A DNA stretch of 64,000 nucleotides from the NCBI RefSeq assembly GCF_032229285.1, contig NZ_CP135084.1, forward strand, positions 2,480,001-2,544,000. The letters run 5' to 3'. Every line of letters starts with the position of its first letter. Position 1 is the stretch's first letter. Of the stretch, positions 28,468 to 36,443 are shown piece by piece. The position numbers were made by a program, and so were the translations under genes. The stretch comes from Rheinheimera sp. MMS21-TC3 (lineage in GTDB: Bacteria > Pseudomonadota > Gammaproteobacteria > Enterobacterales > Alteromonadaceae). The notes beneath the pieces are model-generated. The model worked only from the letters and a program-made list of their open reading frames with translations. It was not told the origin of the DNA and ran no database searches.

Positions 28468-29610
28468 CTAACAGGCTTTTAGTAACATAGAATAAAGACG
28501 CAAATACGCCTGCCAGCTGGCAGCAATTGAAAACTGGCTGCGAGCTAAGTCTCCTAGCTCACGCCCTATGGCGAGGTTCTGTTGTCTATCGTTATGCAGA
28601 TAATCAAGCATAGCGCGGCATAATTGCTCGGCACAACCGGGCTTAATGCTAGGCACTTTATCTGCCAAAATCCGTTTAACATCACCTACGTCAGTCGCTA
28701 TACAGTACTTATTGGTTAACATTGCCTCTACCAACACATTAGGAAAGCCTTCGCTAAGCGAGGGTAAAATTAAACAATCACTATCCTGCAACACCTCAGA
28801 TACATCGGCAACTTCGCCAATAAACTGGCAATGCTGGCGAATAATAGGGTTATCTAAATAAGGCTTTAATGCACTAGCCGTTGCAATATCACGACCAACA
28901 AAAGTAAATGTCAAATGGCCAAACTCAGCGGCAGGCAGTTGCTGTTGTAATAATAAAATGGCCTCTAATAAAAACTTATGGCCCTTTACTTGCGCATAAC
29001 GGCCAATAACAGCAAATTGGTAATTTTGCTTTAGTTCAGCTTGGTTAGCGTTAGGCTTTGTAAATGTATCCGACATAGCAGCAAAAGCGTCGGTTGCAAA
29101 TCCATTAGCAATAACAAGCGATTTAGCTAAGTAATAACCGGCTTGGCCATGTGAAGCTAAACCTGCCTCAGAATTACTTATAATATGGGGTTTCAGCCTA
29201 TGGCTTAACCAGGCAGACGCTTTAGAAATTAGCCCCGTTATCCCTGTAGGAATTTGACTACGACGAATGGCCCAAACCAGCTTAACCGGCAACCTAGCCG
29301 CCGCTATGCTAGTAAAAAAATTAGCATGATACATCCAGCACTGAAAAACCGTTTGCGCCGAATTCAGCTGCTTTAATAAGTTACGCAGCGTCAAAACCGC
29401 TTTTAGGTTCAAAGGGTTATTCAGGTTGCAGCTATAAATAGGAATATTTTTTTGTTCAAGCCGCTGCCAAAGTGCGGTTTTATCACTTTTTAGGCTAATT
29501 ACAATATGCTCAACATCAGGTGTGGCCTGTTGCGACTGGCTAATTAACAACTCCAGCTGATTTTCTGCGCCACCTTGATATAAGGCGCTAAATATATGAA
29601 CAATGCGCAA
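28468..29610 (-). CDS. GT4 glycosyltransferase
   Basis: 380 aa, GT-B fold. The N-terminus IVHIFSALYQGGAENQLELL is typical of GT4 enzymes, FAVIGRYAQVKGHKFLLEA opens the C-terminal domain, and EX7E is in LSEGFPNVLVEAML. The start is TTG at 29610, directly after the formyltransferase stop (TAG-A-TTG) with AGGTG upstream. It belongs to a deacetylase-formyltransferase-GT4-AsnB string, which suggests one modification pathway. Confidence 0.85.
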   Translation of the reverse strand: MRIVHIFSALYQGGAENQLELLISQSQQATPDVEHIVISLKSDKTALWQRLEQKNIPIYSCNLNNPLNLKAVLTLRNLLKQLNSAQTVFQCWMYHANFFTSIAAARLPVKLVWAIRRSQIPTGITGLISKASAWLSHRLKPHIISNSEAGLASHGQAGYYLAKSLVIANGFATDAFAAMSDTFTKPNANQAELKQNYQFAVIGRYAQVKGHKFLLEAILLLQQQLPAAEFGHLTFTFVGRDIATASALKPYLDNPIIRQHCQFIGEVADVSEVLQDSDCLILPSLSEGFPNVLVEAMLTNKYCIATDVGDVKRILADKVPSIKPGCAEQLCRAMLDYLHNDRQQNLAIGRELGDLARSQFSIAASWQAYLRLYSMLLKAC

Positions 29611-29611
29611 T

Positions 29612-30364
29612 CTATTTCACACCTGCTTTAAACCGATTAATAAGATACTGCAATAACGTAGGGTGGCTCCACAGTTGCGAGTCTAAGCTAGGTTGAATAC
29701 AGTTAACCTTATTAGCCAATAAATCATCAACCACCTTAGGTAATAGGCTCATCGCCGCTTTTTGCTGCAATAAGGGGTAAGTTGCAAAGTTATCTTGGCT
29801 AGTTATAGCACTAAAGGCATAAGCCAGAACATCCCCCGTATCAATGCCAGTATCAACCCTATGAATAGTCGAACCAAAGTTTGCTGCATCTTTATTCACT
29901 AAGGCCCAATAACCACCATGCACACCGCGATATTTAGGGTTTATTCCAGCGTGAATATTAATAACGGGGCAACTAAACACAGCCAGTAATTCAGGGCTTA
30001 AAATACGAGTACCACTTAGGATCACAATATCTGGCGATAGCGAGGCTAAAAAGGCCATAGCATCAGCAGAATTAACATTCGTCGTCGTAAATATCGGCTT
30101 AATACTGGCAATAGAATGAAAGCCAGCTAAAATTTGTTGCCGGCGTTTTTTGCTAGCAAAGCTTAAATACTTTTGCACCAGCATAAAGCACACTTGGCCA
30201 AACACCTTAACAAGCCCCTGCTTCTTTATTCGTCGCAATAAAAGCTGTTTTTTATCGTCACGGCGCTCTTCTACCCAATCTACTTTAAAGCCCGCTTCCG
30301 TCATAGTTTGAATTAACATCTGAGTTGAAGCAGAAGCCCTACCTAAAACCACTAAGTGCCGCAT
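29612..30364 (-). CDS. Formyltransferase-domain protein (sugar N-formyltransferase-like)
   Basis: 250 aa. The C-terminal half has the formyl_trans_N pattern: DIVILSGTRILSPELL, then INIHAGINPKYRGVHGGYWAL with the Asn-x-His catalytic pair, and STIHRVDTGIDTGDVL with the Asp. It transfers a formyl group from 10-formyl-tetrahydrofolate to an amine; in glycan loci the target is usually an amino sugar. It is much shorter than methionyl-tRNA formyltransferase and lacks its tRNA domain. It overlaps the deacetylase gene by 13 bp. Confidence 0.82.
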   Translation of the reverse strand: MRHLVVLGRASASTQMLIQTMTEAGFKVDWVEERRDDKKQLLLRRIKKQGLVKVFGQVCFMLVQKYLSFASKKRRQQILAGFHSIASIKPIFTTTNVNSADAMAFLASLSPDIVILSGTRILSPELLAVFSCPVINIHAGINPKYRGVHGGYWALVNKDAANFGSTIHRVDTGIDTGDVLAYAFSAITSQDNFATYPLLQQKAAMSLLPKVVDDLLANKVNCIQPSLDSQLWSHPTLLQYLINRFKAGVK

Positions 30365-31329
30365 GCTTTACCTGCTAAAAACTGGGTTGCCGCCTGCTGC
30401 ATAGTCACAGACTTAAAGCCATAGCGCTTATTTAACATCTGATAATGCTGCAACAACAACTCTAGTTGCTGTAAGTTTTGTTCGGTATATTGGCCAAAAT
30501 TATGTGGATGCCACCATAAATGAAAAACGCCGCCTTTTTTAGCCGTGCGTGTCATAGACCACTTTAACCGGCGCAGTTTAATGCCATCTAAAAAGCGTAA
30601 CTTAGACGAATAAGGCCGAAAAAACAAACTGGCTGGCACATCCACCATGCCTGAGGCCTTGTCTAACTTAACCTGTTGCCGCAAAGATCCACTTAACGGA
30701 ATATAAGTGTCAATTAGCCTAAATAATCGTTTTATAGCACTGCGTTCATTACGGCTTTCTGCTTTATAAGCCCAATGCTCAGGATTACCTCTATAAGCAA
30801 TTAAGCCTTGTTGCTTACATACGGTTAAATAATCAGAATTAAATTGATTACGAGGAAAAACCAAGCTGCGCAGCGATATCTGTTTAGCCGCAACAATATC
30901 AGTGCAGGCTTTTAAATCAGCAGTAAACTCGGTAATAATTTGGCCTTGCTCTAAGCAATAAAAGTGTGAATAAGTATGAGAGGCAAACTCTTGATTAGGT
31001 GTATTAGTAATGGCTGTTACTAAATCAGGGGCAAATAACAGCTTAGGATCTAAGCTAGATAAATAGTCTAAATCATGAAAAGGACTATATTTTGTATCTT
31101 TATAACTAGGTAGTAACTTAGGTGTATTATTAACAAAGCTATCATAGTCATTGGCACATAAGGCCCCAACACCAGCCCAAGTGCAAGCGACATTATATTT
31201 ATTAAAAAGCTGCAGCAGCTTTGGCACAACTTGATGTACATTTTTTAAAACAGTGAAGTATTCCTCACCGCGAGAGTCTCTTACCCCCCAAAACAATTCA
31301 AAGTCTAAAGATATAATAAAACCATTCAT
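30352..31329 (-). CDS. Polysaccharide deacetylase (NodB-homology) family protein
   Basis: 325 aa. It starts GFIISLDFELFWGVRD, where the Asp/Glu pair corresponds to the first NodB motif. EFASHTYSHFYCL supplies the H-S-H metal-binding motif, and SLVFPRNQF and HLWWHPHNFG are the later motifs. No signal peptide is seen, so it probably works in the cytoplasm on a nucleotide- or lipid-linked amino sugar. It is translationally coupled to the formyltransferase. A promoter-like block is 80 bp upstream. Confidence 0.84.
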   Translation of the reverse strand: MNGFIISLDFELFWGVRDSRGEEYFTVLKNVHQVVPKLLQLFNKYNVACTWAGVGALCANDYDSFVNNTPKLLPSYKDTKYSPFHDLDYLSSLDPKLLFAPDLVTAITNTPNQEFASHTYSHFYCLEQGQIITEFTADLKACTDIVAAKQISLRSLVFPRNQFNSDYLTVCKQQGLIAYRGNPEHWAYKAESRNERSAIKRLFRLIDTYIPLSGSLRQQVKLDKASGMVDVPASLFFRPYSSKLRFLDGIKLRRLKWSMTRTAKKGGVFHLWWHPHNFGQYTEQNLQQLELLLQHYQMLNKRYGFKSVTMQQAATQFLAGKACGT

Positions 31330-31408
31330 ATAAGGTTTCCATTTACAACCTGACTTGCAGCTTGTTTTATTACAACTGTTATAGCGGGTAAAAATTAATC
31401 TAACACCT

Positions 31409-31451
31409 TAAAAACCGCATGGATACTAGCAGAAGCTAAATACCCGAACAA
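31409..31451 (-). promoter_or_regulatory. Promoter-like block, copy 2 (upstream of the deacetylase gene)
   Basis: Minus strand: -35 TTGTTC (31451-31446), 17-bp spacer, extended -10 TGC-TAGTAT (31428-31423), then the same downstream CCATGCGGTTTTTA as copy 1. The 28 bp 31409-31436 are identical to 26387-26414. It sits in the 224-bp gap between galU and the deacetylase. Confidence 0.6.
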
Positions 31452-31553
31452 GCCACAAACCATTTAGGTGGGTATAATTTACACGCTCGCCTTAGCTAAA
31501 CCCAATTAAAGCTAAGCTAAAGCGAATTTATAACCTAGATAATTAGTAAAAAC

Positions 31554-32444
31554 TTAACGGCACAAAGTCTGCAGCATTTGCTTAACATCAGCACCTAGGG
31601 TTTTGTCACGCATAGCATATTCTATAAATGCCTGAATATAGCCCAGCTTATTACCGCAATCATGGCTACGGCCACTTATATGATGCGCCTGCACGGGTTG
31701 CTGTTCCATTAATAAGGCAATTGCATCTGTTAGTTGTATTTCATCACCCGCCCCTGTTGGCGTGCGCTTTAAGCAGCCCCAAATTGCCGGGTTAAATACA
31801 TAACGGCCCACTACCGACAAATTAGACGGCGCTTGCTCTTGGCTGGGCTTTTCAATAATATTGGTAATAGCAGCAGAGTTACCCGCTGTTAATACTTCGC
31901 CATTTACATCAGCAATGCCGTAATTACTTACTAACTGCATAGGCACTGGTTCTACCATAATTTGGCTTATTTGGCTGTCTTGATACAGCTTAATCATTTT
32001 AGCTAAATTGTCGCTAGCTAAATTAGCATCATAAGCATCTACTATCACATCGGGTAATAACACGGCAAAAGGCGCATCGCCAATTAATGGCAAGGCACAC
32101 AAAACCGCATGACCTAAACCTTTAGCTTCACCTTGGCGCACTTGCATAATAGTGACATCTTTGGGGCATATTGCCTGCACTTCATCTAGCAACTGCCGCT
32201 TTACTCGCTTTTCTAGCATAGACTCAAGTTCAAAGCTTTTATCAAAATGGTTTTCAATCGAATTTTTCGAGCTATGGGTAACTAATACAATTTGCTTAAT
32301 ACCCGCCGCAATACATTCATCAACAATATATTGAATCAGCGGTTTATCCACTAAAGGCAGCATCTCTTTAGGAATAGCCTTAGTTGCCGGTAACATTCTA
32401 GTACCTAAGCCTGCAACAGGGATCACCGCTTTTAATACTGACAT
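31554..32444 (-). CDS. galU: UTP--glucose-1-phosphate uridylyltransferase
   Basis: 296 aa, usual length. It has [31 protein letters not shown] at the N-terminus (nucleotide-binding loop and catalytic Lys), then VLLPDVIVD and [21 protein letters not shown]. It makes UDP-glucose, the precursor for Ugd, encoded 25 bp upstream in the same direction. AAAGGA lies before ATG 32444. Confidence 0.95.
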   Translation of the reverse strand: MSVLKAVIPVAGLGTRMLPATKAIPKEMLPLVDKPLIQYIVDECIAAGIKQIVLVTHSSKNSIENHFDKSFELESMLEKRVKRQLLDEVQAICPKDVTIMQVRQGEAKGLGHAVLCALPLIGDAPFAVLLPDVIVDAYDANLASDNLAKMIKLYQDSQISQIMVEPVPMQLVSNYGIADVNGEVLTAGNSAAITNIIEKPSQEQAPSNLSVVGRYVFNPAIWGCLKRTPTGAGDEIQLTDAIALLMEQQPVQAHHISGRSHDCGNKLGYIQAFIEYAMRDKTLGADVKQMLQTLCR

Positions 32445-32469
32445 CTAATATCCTTTTACTATTTTATTA

Positions 32470-33648
32470 TTAATCATTACCAAACAAATCTCGAGTATAC
32501 ACTTTCTCTGCCACATCCATAAGCTCATCAGCCATACGATTAGACACAATTACATCAGCTAATTGTTTAAATTCAGTTAAATCAGTCAATACCCGAGAAT
32601 TAAAAAAAGCAGTTTCAATTAAGGCAGGCTCAAATATAATAACTTCAATACCCTTGGCTTTAATTCGCTTCATTATTCCCTGAATAGCAGAAGCCCTAAA
32701 ATTATCAGACCCCGTTTTCATCACTAACCGATACACCCCAACCACTTTCGGGTTTCGTTTAAGAATTGATTCAGCAATAAAGTCTTTACGTGTCCTATTA
32801 GCATCAACAACAGCGCGAATCATGTTATTGGGTACATCTTTGTAGTTAGCTAACAACTGCTTGGTATCCTTAGGTAAACAATAACCACCATAACCAAATG
32901 AAGGATTATTATAATGAGTACCAATCCGCGGATCTAAGCCTACACCTTGAATAATTTGTTTTGCATTTAAACCATGACTTTCTGCATAGCTATCAAGCTC
33001 ATTAAAATAAGCAACCCGCATAGCTAAATAGGTATTAGAAAACAATTTAATTGCTTCAGCTTCAGTCGATTCGGTAAATAAAACCTCAACATCTTGCTTC
33101 TCAGCGCCTTGTTTCAGTAAATTTGCAAAAAGTTTTGCGCGTTCGCTTTGCTCACCCACAATAATGCGTGACGGATATAAGTTATCGTAAAGCGCTTTAC
33201 CTTCGCGTAAAAATTCTGGCGAAAATATTAAATTTGGTGTAGCAAAGCGTTCACGTGCAGACTCCGTATAACCAACAGGTACTGTAGATTTTATTACCAT
33301 CACTGCATTTGGGTTAATAGCCATTACGTCTTTAATAACAGTTTCAACACTCGTTGTATCAAAATAGTTGGTTTGCGGGTCATAATCTGTTGGGGTTGCA
33401 ATAATTACAAAATCTGCATTTAGATATGCTAGCTGCTTATCTAAAGTAGCAGTAAAATCCAGATCTTTATTAGCAAGAAAATCACCAATCTCTTTATCTT
33501 CAATAGGTGATTTTTTTGCATTAAGTAACTGCACTTTTTCCGCAATTATATCTACAGCCACAACTTGGTTATGCTGTGCTAACAGCATTGCATTTGACAG
33601 CCCAACATAACCCGTTCCGGCTACAGCTATTTTTAGCTTCGACATCAT
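32470..33648 (-). CDS. ugd: UDP-glucose 6-dehydrogenase
   Basis: 392 aa, E. coli Ugd type. It has [20 protein letters not shown] (NAD site), [16 protein letters not shown], the [15 protein letters not shown] substrate loop and [15 protein letters not shown] with the catalytic Cys. It oxidises UDP-glucose to UDP-glucuronate. Two adjacent ATGs (33648, 33645) follow AAGGATA; the second is better spaced. Together with galU it supplies UDP-GlcA, a plausible substrate source for the uronic-acid polymer. Confidence 0.95.
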   Translation of the reverse strand: MMSKLKIAVAGTGYVGLSNAMLLAQHNQVVAVDIIAEKVQLLNAKKSPIEDKEIGDFLANKDLDFTATLDKQLAYLNADFVIIATPTDYDPQTNYFDTTSVETVIKDVMAINPNAVMVIKSTVPVGYTESARERFATPNLIFSPEFLREGKALYDNLYPSRIIVGEQSERAKLFANLLKQGAEKQDVEVLFTESTEAEAIKLFSNTYLAMRVAYFNELDSYAESHGLNAKQIIQGVGLDPRIGTHYNNPSFGYGGYCLPKDTKQLLANYKDVPNNMIRAVVDANRTRKDFIAESILKRNPKVVGVYRLVMKTGSDNFRASAIQGIMKRIKAKGIEVIIFEPALIETAFFNSRVLTDLTEFKQLADVIVSNRMADELMDVAEKVYTRDLFGND

Positions 33649-33694
33649 TATCCTTATTAAAATATTATTTCACTAACGTTCACTCTGGTGACAC

Positions 33695-33773
33695 GCACTT
33701 TAAGTGCTGTGACTAGCTTGTTTCACAAGCGGTAACAAGCACCTTCGGTGCAGTAACTGCTTCCGCCGGAAGC
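33695..33773. repeat. Mini-hairpin array A (four units)
   Basis: Four consecutive perfect hairpins with 5-6 bp stems and 3-nt loops: GCACT-TTA-AGTGC (33695-33707), GCTTGT-TTC-ACAAGC (33716-33730), GCACC-TTC-GGTGC (33739-33751), GCTTCC-GCC-GGAAGC (33759-33773). They are separated by 7-8 nt spacers TGTGACTA, GGTAACAA and AGTAACT. A weaker fifth (TCAC-TCTG-GTGA, near 33680) precedes. Stem sequences differ while structure and spacing are kept. It lies in the gap between ugd and the metallo-hydrolase, directly followed by heptamer repeats (33774-33818). Confidence 0.7.
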
Positions 33774-33818
33774 GGCCACTCACCACTAAACACTTAAAAC
33801 TCATCACTTGCGACTTAA
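33774..33818. repeat. Degenerate heptamer repeat next to hairpin array A
   Basis: Reads as 7-mers beginning CT: CTAAACA, CTTAAAA, CTCATCA, CTTGCGA, CTTAATT. Non-coding; it ends just before the stop of the metallo-hydrolase. Confidence 0.6.
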
Positions 33819-33824
33819 TTACAC

Positions 33825-35276
33825 CTACGTTGCAATTACAGCGTTTATATCCAACAGCTGTAACGCCACCTGTAACGACCGCTTCGCTCCATCGTCACCG
33901 TGTACTATTCTCACCTGCTGCGGTTTATGCCGCATGCGGTTAATAAAATTAATGAGGCCAGTTTTATCAGCATGGGCTGAATAGCCGCTTAATGTTATCA
34001 CTTCGGCTTTAATATCAATGCGTTTATCGTCTATATCAACATAACCGCCTTTAGGGCCGTATTGCTGAATGGCGGCGCCTAAGGTGCCACGGGCTTGGTA
34101 GCCAACAAAAACCACTTGATGGGCATTATGTCCTAAAAGGGCTGATAGGTAATTTACTACTCGGCCACCTTGGCACATGCCACTGGCAGCTAAAACAATG
34201 GCGGGTTGTTTAGTCGAAGCTAAATACTGCACTAAGGCTAAGTGCTGACTGTGGCTGTCTATAGTGTGTAGCTGCTGAAAATTTAACGGGTGCCGGCCTT
34301 GGCGTAAGCGTTGCTTGGCTTCAGCGTCCCAGCAATGTTTAAGATCACGATAACTTTGAGTAAATTTAGCCGCTAAGGGCGAGTCTACAATCACTTGCAA
34401 CTGATCCCAGCGCAAGCCTTTATTAATTTGCTGCCCTCGCAAGCGGTGAATAATAGCCTCAAGCTCATACAATAACTCTTGGGTACGGCCAATACTAAAA
34501 GCCGGAAACAACACAGTACCGTTATCACGCAAGGCATGTAATAACACTTGCTGTAAGCGCTGTTGTCTATCGCGCCGGCCTTCATGCACTCTGTCACCAT
34601 AGGTACTTTCAATAACAACAGTATCCGCACTAAAAGGCGCTTTAGGTGCAGGCAACAAAGGCGCATAAGGCGCGCCTAAATCACCCGAAAACACGGTTTT
34701 ATACCACTTTTGCTTGCCAGTTGCAGTTGCTACTTTATGCCTAAGCTCTACATAAGCCGAGCCTAAAATATGCCCCGCCGGCTGAAACTTAACTTGCAGC
34801 CCAGCACTAGTACTTGTACTTGTACTATTAGGCTTAACAGTTAGCCACTGCTTATACTTACAAGGCACTAACTGGCGATGAATTTTAGCTAAAAACACTT
34901 TAATTAACGCCTCATCACGGGTCACCCCTACCTTAAGCGCATCTTCAAGCACCAAAGGCAACAAAGTCGCTGACGCTTCAGTACAATAAATAGGCCCAGC
35001 AAAACCGGCAGCCAATAAATAAGGAATACGCCCCACATGGTCAATATGCACATGGGTAACAATTAACGCTTTAATATGCTCAATAGCAAAATCAATCTGC
35101 GAGTTTGTAGCAGAAGCACCAGCAGAGCCACTACCAGAGGTTTCAGCCCCCTGAAATAAACCACAATCAATTAAAACAGAATAATCATCAGCAATTTTAT
35201 ATTCATGACAAGAACCAGTAACGCCATCAACAGCACCGTGGTGAAGGAAAATTGGGGAGGGGTACGCAGTCGACAT
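33825..35276 (-). CDS. Beta-CASP metallo-beta-lactamase-fold hydrolase (RNA-processing type)
   Basis: 483 aa. The N-terminal half carries the MBL zinc motif THVHIDHVGR (HxHxDH), FQPAGHILGSAYVEL and FSGDLGAPYAP. The insert has PAFSIGRTQELL, the beta-CASP core. The C-terminal RMMBL-like part has LSGYSAHADKTGL and IVHGDDGAK. Such proteins are RNA endo/exonucleases related to CPSF73 and archaeal/bacterial homologues. Internal low-complexity stretches (TSTSTSAG; ETSGSGSAGASATNSQ) look like expanded loops. It has no obvious role in sugar synthesis, so it is either a passenger or a separate housekeeping gene. Confidence 0.87.
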   Translation of the reverse strand: MSTAYPSPIFLHHGAVDGVTGSCHEYKIADDYSVLIDCGLFQGAETSGSGSAGASATNSQIDFAIEHIKALIVTHVHIDHVGRIPYLLAAGFAGPIYCTEASATLLPLVLEDALKVGVTRDEALIKVFLAKIHRQLVPCKYKQWLTVKPNSTSTSTSAGLQVKFQPAGHILGSAYVELRHKVATATGKQKWYKTVFSGDLGAPYAPLLPAPKAPFSADTVVIESTYGDRVHEGRRDRQQRLQQVLLHALRDNGTVLFPAFSIGRTQELLYELEAIIHRLRGQQINKGLRWDQLQVIVDSPLAAKFTQSYRDLKHCWDAEAKQRLRQGRHPLNFQQLHTIDSHSQHLALVQYLASTKQPAIVLAASGMCQGGRVVNYLSALLGHNAHQVVFVGYQARGTLGAAIQQYGPKGGYVDIDDKRIDIKAEVITLSGYSAHADKTGLINFINRMRHKPQQVRIVHGDDGAKRSLQVALQLLDINAVIAT

Positions 35277-35288
35277 CCTGTCTCCTTT

Positions 35289-35367
35289 GTTTAGTTTTGA
35301 GGGTTGAGTTTTTAGTGTTTAGTTGTAAAGCTAAGTTTTTAGTTATAAATTATTTAGGTTTAGTTTT
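35289..35367. repeat. Degenerate heptamer repeat downstream of the four-helix-bundle gene
   Basis: Plus strand reads TTAGTTT, TGAGGGT, TGAGTTT, TTAGTGT, TTAGTTG and similar 7-mers, continuing into the 3' end of the small gene whose last residues (NNKTKPK) are encoded by it. Confidence 0.6.
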
Positions 35368-35730
35368 ATTATTTCTTTGGGTATTTTTTATAATGGTGGT
35401 TAGTATTTTAATTAATTCTTCGCTTTGTTCTAGTAGGCTTATAACATGTGGTTGGCTAATATCTAAATAGCCAGTTTCACATAATAGGTTTAGCCAATAT
35501 TTAGTTTCTCGTGACTCTTTACTAGCAATACACATCTTGGCAATAAAATCAGCTTTAGACTGCCCTGCCTGAGCTTCATTTATATTGGCACCAATTGAAG
35601 TACCCGCACGCAACAACTGCTTAGAAAGCACATACTCTTTTTGCTCTTTACATAAGTGCTGATAAAGCTTAATTACCCTAACCGCAAAACAAAAAGACTT
35701 GTTAAGTACATTATTCGAATCAACAGGCAT
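35350..35730 (-). CDS. Four-helix-bundle protein (23S rRNA intervening-sequence/S23 family)
   Basis: 126 aa. It matches the pattern of the four-helix-bundle family known from 23S rRNA intervening sequences: SFCFAVRVIKLYQHL, the central LRAGTSIGANINEAQAGQSKADFIAKM, and SKESRETKYWLNLL. It is probably a small nucleic-acid- or protein-binding bundle that forms pentamers like Avd/bIVP; its cellular function is unknown. It has heptamer repeats on both sides (35289-35367 and 35815-35857). No reverse transcriptase or rRNA is nearby, so it is not part of a diversity-generating retroelement here. Confidence 0.85.
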   Translation of the reverse strand: MPVDSNNVLNKSFCFAVRVIKLYQHLCKEQKEYVLSKQLLRAGTSIGANINEAQAGQSKADFIAKMCIASKESRETKYWLNLLCETGYLDISQPHVISLLEQSEELIKILTTIIKNTQRNNKTKPK

Positions 35731-35814
35731 CCCTACCCCACAACCCCCAAATAAATATACTTATAGATCAAACCAAGCAATTAACAACAAAAATATAACA
35801 TTTATTTCAAAATA

Positions 35815-35857
35815 CACTGCTTTTAACTCAACATTCAGCACTAAAAATTCAACACTA
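35815..35857. repeat. Degenerate heptamer repeat upstream of the four-helix-bundle gene
   Basis: 7-mers AACTCAA, CATTCAG, CACTAAA, AATTCAA, CACTAGT on the plus strand, ending at the hairpin that overlaps the sugar transferase stop codon. Confidence 0.6.
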
Positions 35858-35880
35858 GTAGCTTGCCTACGACAAGCTAC
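35858..35880 (-). terminator. Hairpin at the end of the sugar-transferase gene
   Basis: Perfect 8-bp stem GTAGCTTG/CAAGCTAC with a 7-nt loop that includes the last codons and the stop of the transferase. On the minus strand it is followed by an A/T-rich repeat but not a clean T-run, so it is a weak terminator or simply a secondary structure. Confidence 0.4.
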
Positions 35881-36425
35881 TTAACCCTATCCCCACTGCC
35901 CTTGCCCGCTACCGTCATAAATATATATTTAAAGTAATCGGCTAAGGTTAAGCTTTCTAGCATCTTAGCGTCTGTTTCTGCTAACAGCACTGGGGTAGAC
36001 ATATCAATTTCGTTTACTTGGGCTAAACCAGTGATGCCAGGCCTAGCTTTTAATACACCGCGCTGTTCGCGCTCGGCTATTAATTCTTCTTGGTTAAATA
36101 AGCAAGGTCTTGGGCCTACTAGGCTCATATCGCCTAGTAACACATTCCACAATTGCGGTAATTCATCTAATTTAGTTTTACGCAAAAAACCACCGAATTT
36201 TGTAATAGAGCTAGTGCTGGCTAAATGGCTAGCAACGGATGCTGTGTCTACTTTCATGGTGCGAAACTTCACTAAAGTGAAAGGCTTTTTATTACGCCCT
36301 ACTCGTTGTTGCATAAAGATAGGCGAGCCGGTATCGAATAAACCAATAATATATAAAATAACCAAAAATGGCAGTGCAAACACTAAACCAAATAATGAAA
36401 ACAGAAAATCCAATAAACGTATCAT
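35877..36425 (-). CDS. Monotopic sugar-phosphate transferase (initiating glycosyltransferase, PglC/WcaJ-C type)
   Basis: About 182 aa, the small bacterial sugar transferase core without the extra membrane domain of WcaJ/WbaP. One N-terminal re-entrant hydrophobic helix (LLDFLFSLFGLVFALPFLVILYIIG) is followed by PIFMQQRVGRNKKPFTLVKFRTM, LRKTKLDELPQLWNVL (catalytic DE), GDMSLVGPRP and RPGITGLAQV. It starts repeat-unit synthesis by moving a phospho-sugar onto undecaprenyl phosphate. ATG 36425 is preferred to TTG 36431. It is the only initiating transferase seen in the window and ends cluster B. Confidence 0.92.
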   Translation of the reverse strand: MIRLLDFLFSLFGLVFALPFLVILYIIGLFDTGSPIFMQQRVGRNKKPFTLVKFRTMKVDTASVASHLASTSSITKFGGFLRKTKLDELPQLWNVLLGDMSLVGPRPCLFNQEELIAEREQRGVLKARPGITGLAQVNEIDMSTPVLLAETDAKMLESLTLADYFKYIFMTVAGKGSGDRVK

Positions 36426-36443
36426 TTGCAATCCAATTAGTAA

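Noticed and set aside
33695..33773. Possible CRISPR array
   Set aside because: Units have different sequences, there is no constant repeat of 25 bp or more, spacers are 7-8 nt, and no cas genes are nearby.
35350..35730. Diversity-generating retroelement (Avd-like four-helix bundle)
   Set aside because: No reverse transcriptase, template repeat or variable C-type lectin gene is present nearby.
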